Source of the DNA: Euprymna scolopes
Taxonomy: Eukaryota; Mollusca; Cephalopoda; Sepiida; Sepiolidae
DNA: 32,181 bases
Assembly (NCBI GenBank): GCA_024364805.1
Contig: CM044490.1
Span: 113,316,602-113,348,782, forward strand
Reading direction: 5' to 3'
Positions 30,591 through 32,181 of this stretch are shown piece after piece (the stretch's first letter is position 1; each line of letters opens with the position of its first letter). Under the pieces are notes generated by a model. It had not been told where the DNA came from and did no database searches. It was given only the letters and a program-made list of their open reading frames with translations. Position numbers and translations under genes: made by a program.

Positions 30591-30956
30591 CGAAATAAAC
30601 AGTAAAAAAAAACAAAACAAATAAACAAACAATAATTGTTTGGAAAGTAATAGTAATAAGTGCCTTTTGTTAAAAAGAAAAAATGTCGAGTCGGATTTAT
30701 TTTTGTTTGTTTGACCCTTAGCGACAGTATCGGATGGCGTGAGGGGGGGTCCAAGAGAGGTTTGAAGTGTGACGAACACGTTACAGTATTTAATTCAAAA
30801 AATGAGCACACATTTAACCATCAATTGGCATAAAGTAGTCGTTCTAAGTTTCACCAGTTTTTAAAAAAGGACAAAAAGTCTAGTATATTATATATTATTT
30901 TCATATATACAATAAGAATGAGGAAAGGGAAGGGTTAACAAGAAGTTTTTACTTAC

Positions 30957-31081
30957 TGTTTTTGTACCCAAGTTTACTACTGAACAATATAGTATAGCTG
31001 TGTCACCGATGAATGATGTGATGTTCTTTGAACGTTCGTTGAAACGAGGGGCGTAGTACCGATGAGATCTTCCTCCAGTGA
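30957..31081 (-). CDS. Ig-domain exon (DPR/zig-8/lachesin-like cell-surface protein)
   Basis: This internal exon is 125 nt on the minus strand. Upstream is a pyrimidine-rich tract ending ttgtcttttcAG (31082-31084), and downstream is the donor GTAAGT (30956-30951). It enters with two bases of a split codon and leaves in phase 0. The 41 complete codons include FNERSKNITSFIGDTAILYC and NLGTKT. This matches the A' to C strand region of an Ig V-set domain: NVT, xxGDTAxLxC with the first disulphide cysteine, then NLGxKT, after which VSW normally follows. That pattern is typical of DPR, zig-8 and lachesin-like proteins, GPI-linked or secreted neuronal adhesion molecules. The rest of the gene is not seen here: upstream exons would lie to the right, beyond the window, and the next exon to the left. 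Confidence 0.75.
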
Positions 31082-31084
31082 CTG

Positions 31085-31734
31085 AAAAGACAAAGCATAA
31101 AAAGACATCAATGTACACGAGAATGTTTAAATTAAATATAAAAAAGCAAAGCATTGATATTTAAAATAGTTCAAGAAACTGTAGCAAACCGAAATATCGG
31201 TTTTAAACCCGGGAGAAACGTTTGTTCAGACATCAACGGAAAGAACACTGACAAAACTTTCAAAATAAAATGTTCTCCCAACTGCAAGAATCTCCTTCTC
31301 ATCTATTTGTAAAAGAGCGAGGAAGCGCGTATGGCGGCTGTATGCAAATACCGAGCCGTGTGCAAAGTAACGTCGCGACAAGGAAAAAGAAAAAACACAA
31401 TAAAAAGAACGTGTGCACAGACTAACGATCACGTTATAGACGTGGGTGACGTAAAGAGAAGTCACGTATGGCGGGAAAATGAGGAGTAATGATATTTTCC
31501 TTAAACCTGAAATAGGAGAAATTCGTGCCTATTCTTTGTCTCTTTTGCGACTGAGTCTACAACGTACTGGGCCCGAGTATTCAGGTCAGTGTCCATTAAT
31601 CCAAATTAATATCACCAACAAAGATCTATAACAGCATACGTTTTGTACCTTTGTCAAATGTCCACTCGACAAGCAAGACGTCACGGATACTTCAGATCTA
31701 GTAAATGTGAATGTATTTAATTGTAGAAACATGA
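31085..31734. other. Presumed upstream intron of the Ig gene
   Basis: It is less repetitive than the rest of the window and has no recognised element. The Ig exon frame stays open upstream to an ATG at 31152-31154 and encodes a hydrophobic stretch (about 24 residues). This is treated here as intronic because of the strong acceptor. Confidence 0.4.
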
Positions 31735-31812
31735 GAGTTGAAGATCGTCAAGTAGTTTACGACACGGACTGACGACCTGTGTATTTTAAGTTCGAATCAA
31801 ATTCGTCCCAGA
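31735..31812 (+). other. tRNA-derived relic (SINE head or pseudogene)
   Basis: tcaagtagtttacgac resembles an A-box/D-arm. Forty-one bases later, agttcgaatca resembles a B-box. Between them acacgg/cctgtgt could form an imperfect anticodon stem. The spacing is right for a tRNA, but the stems are poor, so it is a relic at most. Confidence 0.4.
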
Positions 31813-32139
31813 AAAAAAAACTCTTTCATTTAATTGACAACCTTTACGTGGTCCCTTGCGTAAGTACCATATGTCTTTCTAGACAAGATCTGACTAGAAA
31901 AATGTCAGGGAAACTAATGTCTAGAGTAGAATCTTCGGATTAATACGATATGATGATGATGATCGTAGAAACATAGTACTAGAGATGTTTTTAAAACTTT
32001 GGAGATGAGTTTTATATTCATTTCATTCTATGAGGTTATACACAAGGTTAGGTGTGGGTTTTGATGAAAATCTATGCTAATAGATTTAATGTAGGAATGC
32101 TTCAGTTAATATACTTGTCAAGAAAAAAAGGTCAGGATG
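31813..32139. other. AT-rich stretch, nothing recognised
   Basis: A TGATGATGATGATG run lies at about 31951-31963. No gene is supported. Confidence 0.3.
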
Positions 32140-32181
32140 AGTGCTCTCTCTCTCTCTCTCTCTTTATATATATATATATAT
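32140..32181. repeat. Compound (CT)n(TA)n microsatellite, runs off the end
   Basis: About 12 CT units are followed by at least nine TA units to the window edge. It is the third compound array of this kind. Confidence 0.93.

Noticed and set aside
30477-30811. Two overlapping minus-strand frames near the Ig exon
   Set aside because: They are Phe/Leu-rich readings of A/T runs, without domain or splice support. Not accepted as the next exon of the Ig gene.
31226-31465. 79-codon minus-strand frame upstream of the Ig exon
   Set aside because: It has no signal peptide, Ig motif or good donor site at its end.

Overview
This is eukaryotic, animal-type genomic DNA, and almost all of it is non-coding. 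It is AT-rich, full of long (TA)n, (GA/CT)n and (GT)n microsatellites, and crowded with decayed transposable elements. The only host coding sequence I can support is one short exon near the right end (30957-31081, minus strand). It encodes the first beta-strands of an immunoglobulin domain that resembles the DPR / zig-8 / lachesin group of neuronal cell-surface proteins. It has a clean acceptor and a canonical GTAAGT donor. If it is real, the ~31 kb to its left is most simply the next intron of that gene. The repeat mix suggests a mollusc, perhaps a cephalopod such as Octopus: Jockey-like LINEs, many short Helitron-like elements carrying ~150-bp tandem cores or tRNA-like cassettes, tRNA-derived SINE pieces and a mariner MITE. 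That is inference, not proof.

Layout from left to right. 1-2660: microsatellites, a fold-back element at 1951-2136 and unclassified AT-rich DNA. 2661-5400: two LINE remnants, both on the minus strand. One is Jockey-like with a long reverse-transcriptase frame. The other is the C-terminal zinc-knuckle and PD-(D/E)XK nuclease end of an R2/R4-type LINE. 5633-7080: a perfect 31-bp hairpin, a plus-strand LINE fragment containing a local 44-bp inverted duplication, and a full-length 5S rRNA pseudogene. 8362-10003: two Helitron-like elements joined head to tail. 10070-12103: two more LINE fragments in opposite orientations. 12357-13800: a fold-back/TIR element and two Helitron-like elements with tRNA-like modules. 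14456-17400: two copies of an unknown dispersed repeat, two copies of a SINE-like repeat flanking a LINE fragment, and microsatellites. 17684-20569: two related Helitron-like elements, one mariner-derived MITE and a pair of unknown direct repeats. 22340-24950: LINE ends and a TIR element with 36-bp perfect arms. 26070-28895: a second mariner MITE and two more Helitron-like elements. 29472-29830: a third copy of the tandem-core Helitron-like family, in reverse. 30360-32181: a GC-richer patch, the Ig exon, a tRNA-derived relic and a terminal compound microsatellite.

There is no operon-like arrangement, no CRISPR array and no intact transposase or replicase. The most interesting signals are structural: (i) a set of Helitron-like 3' ends (CTAG/CTAA before T or A), several with tRNA-like A-box/B-box cassettes just inside them; (ii) two mariner MITEs in which the first codons of the transposase are joined directly to its last codons; (iii) perfect or near-perfect short hairpins that look like template-switch products; and (iv) the isolated Ig exon in repeat-dense DNA.
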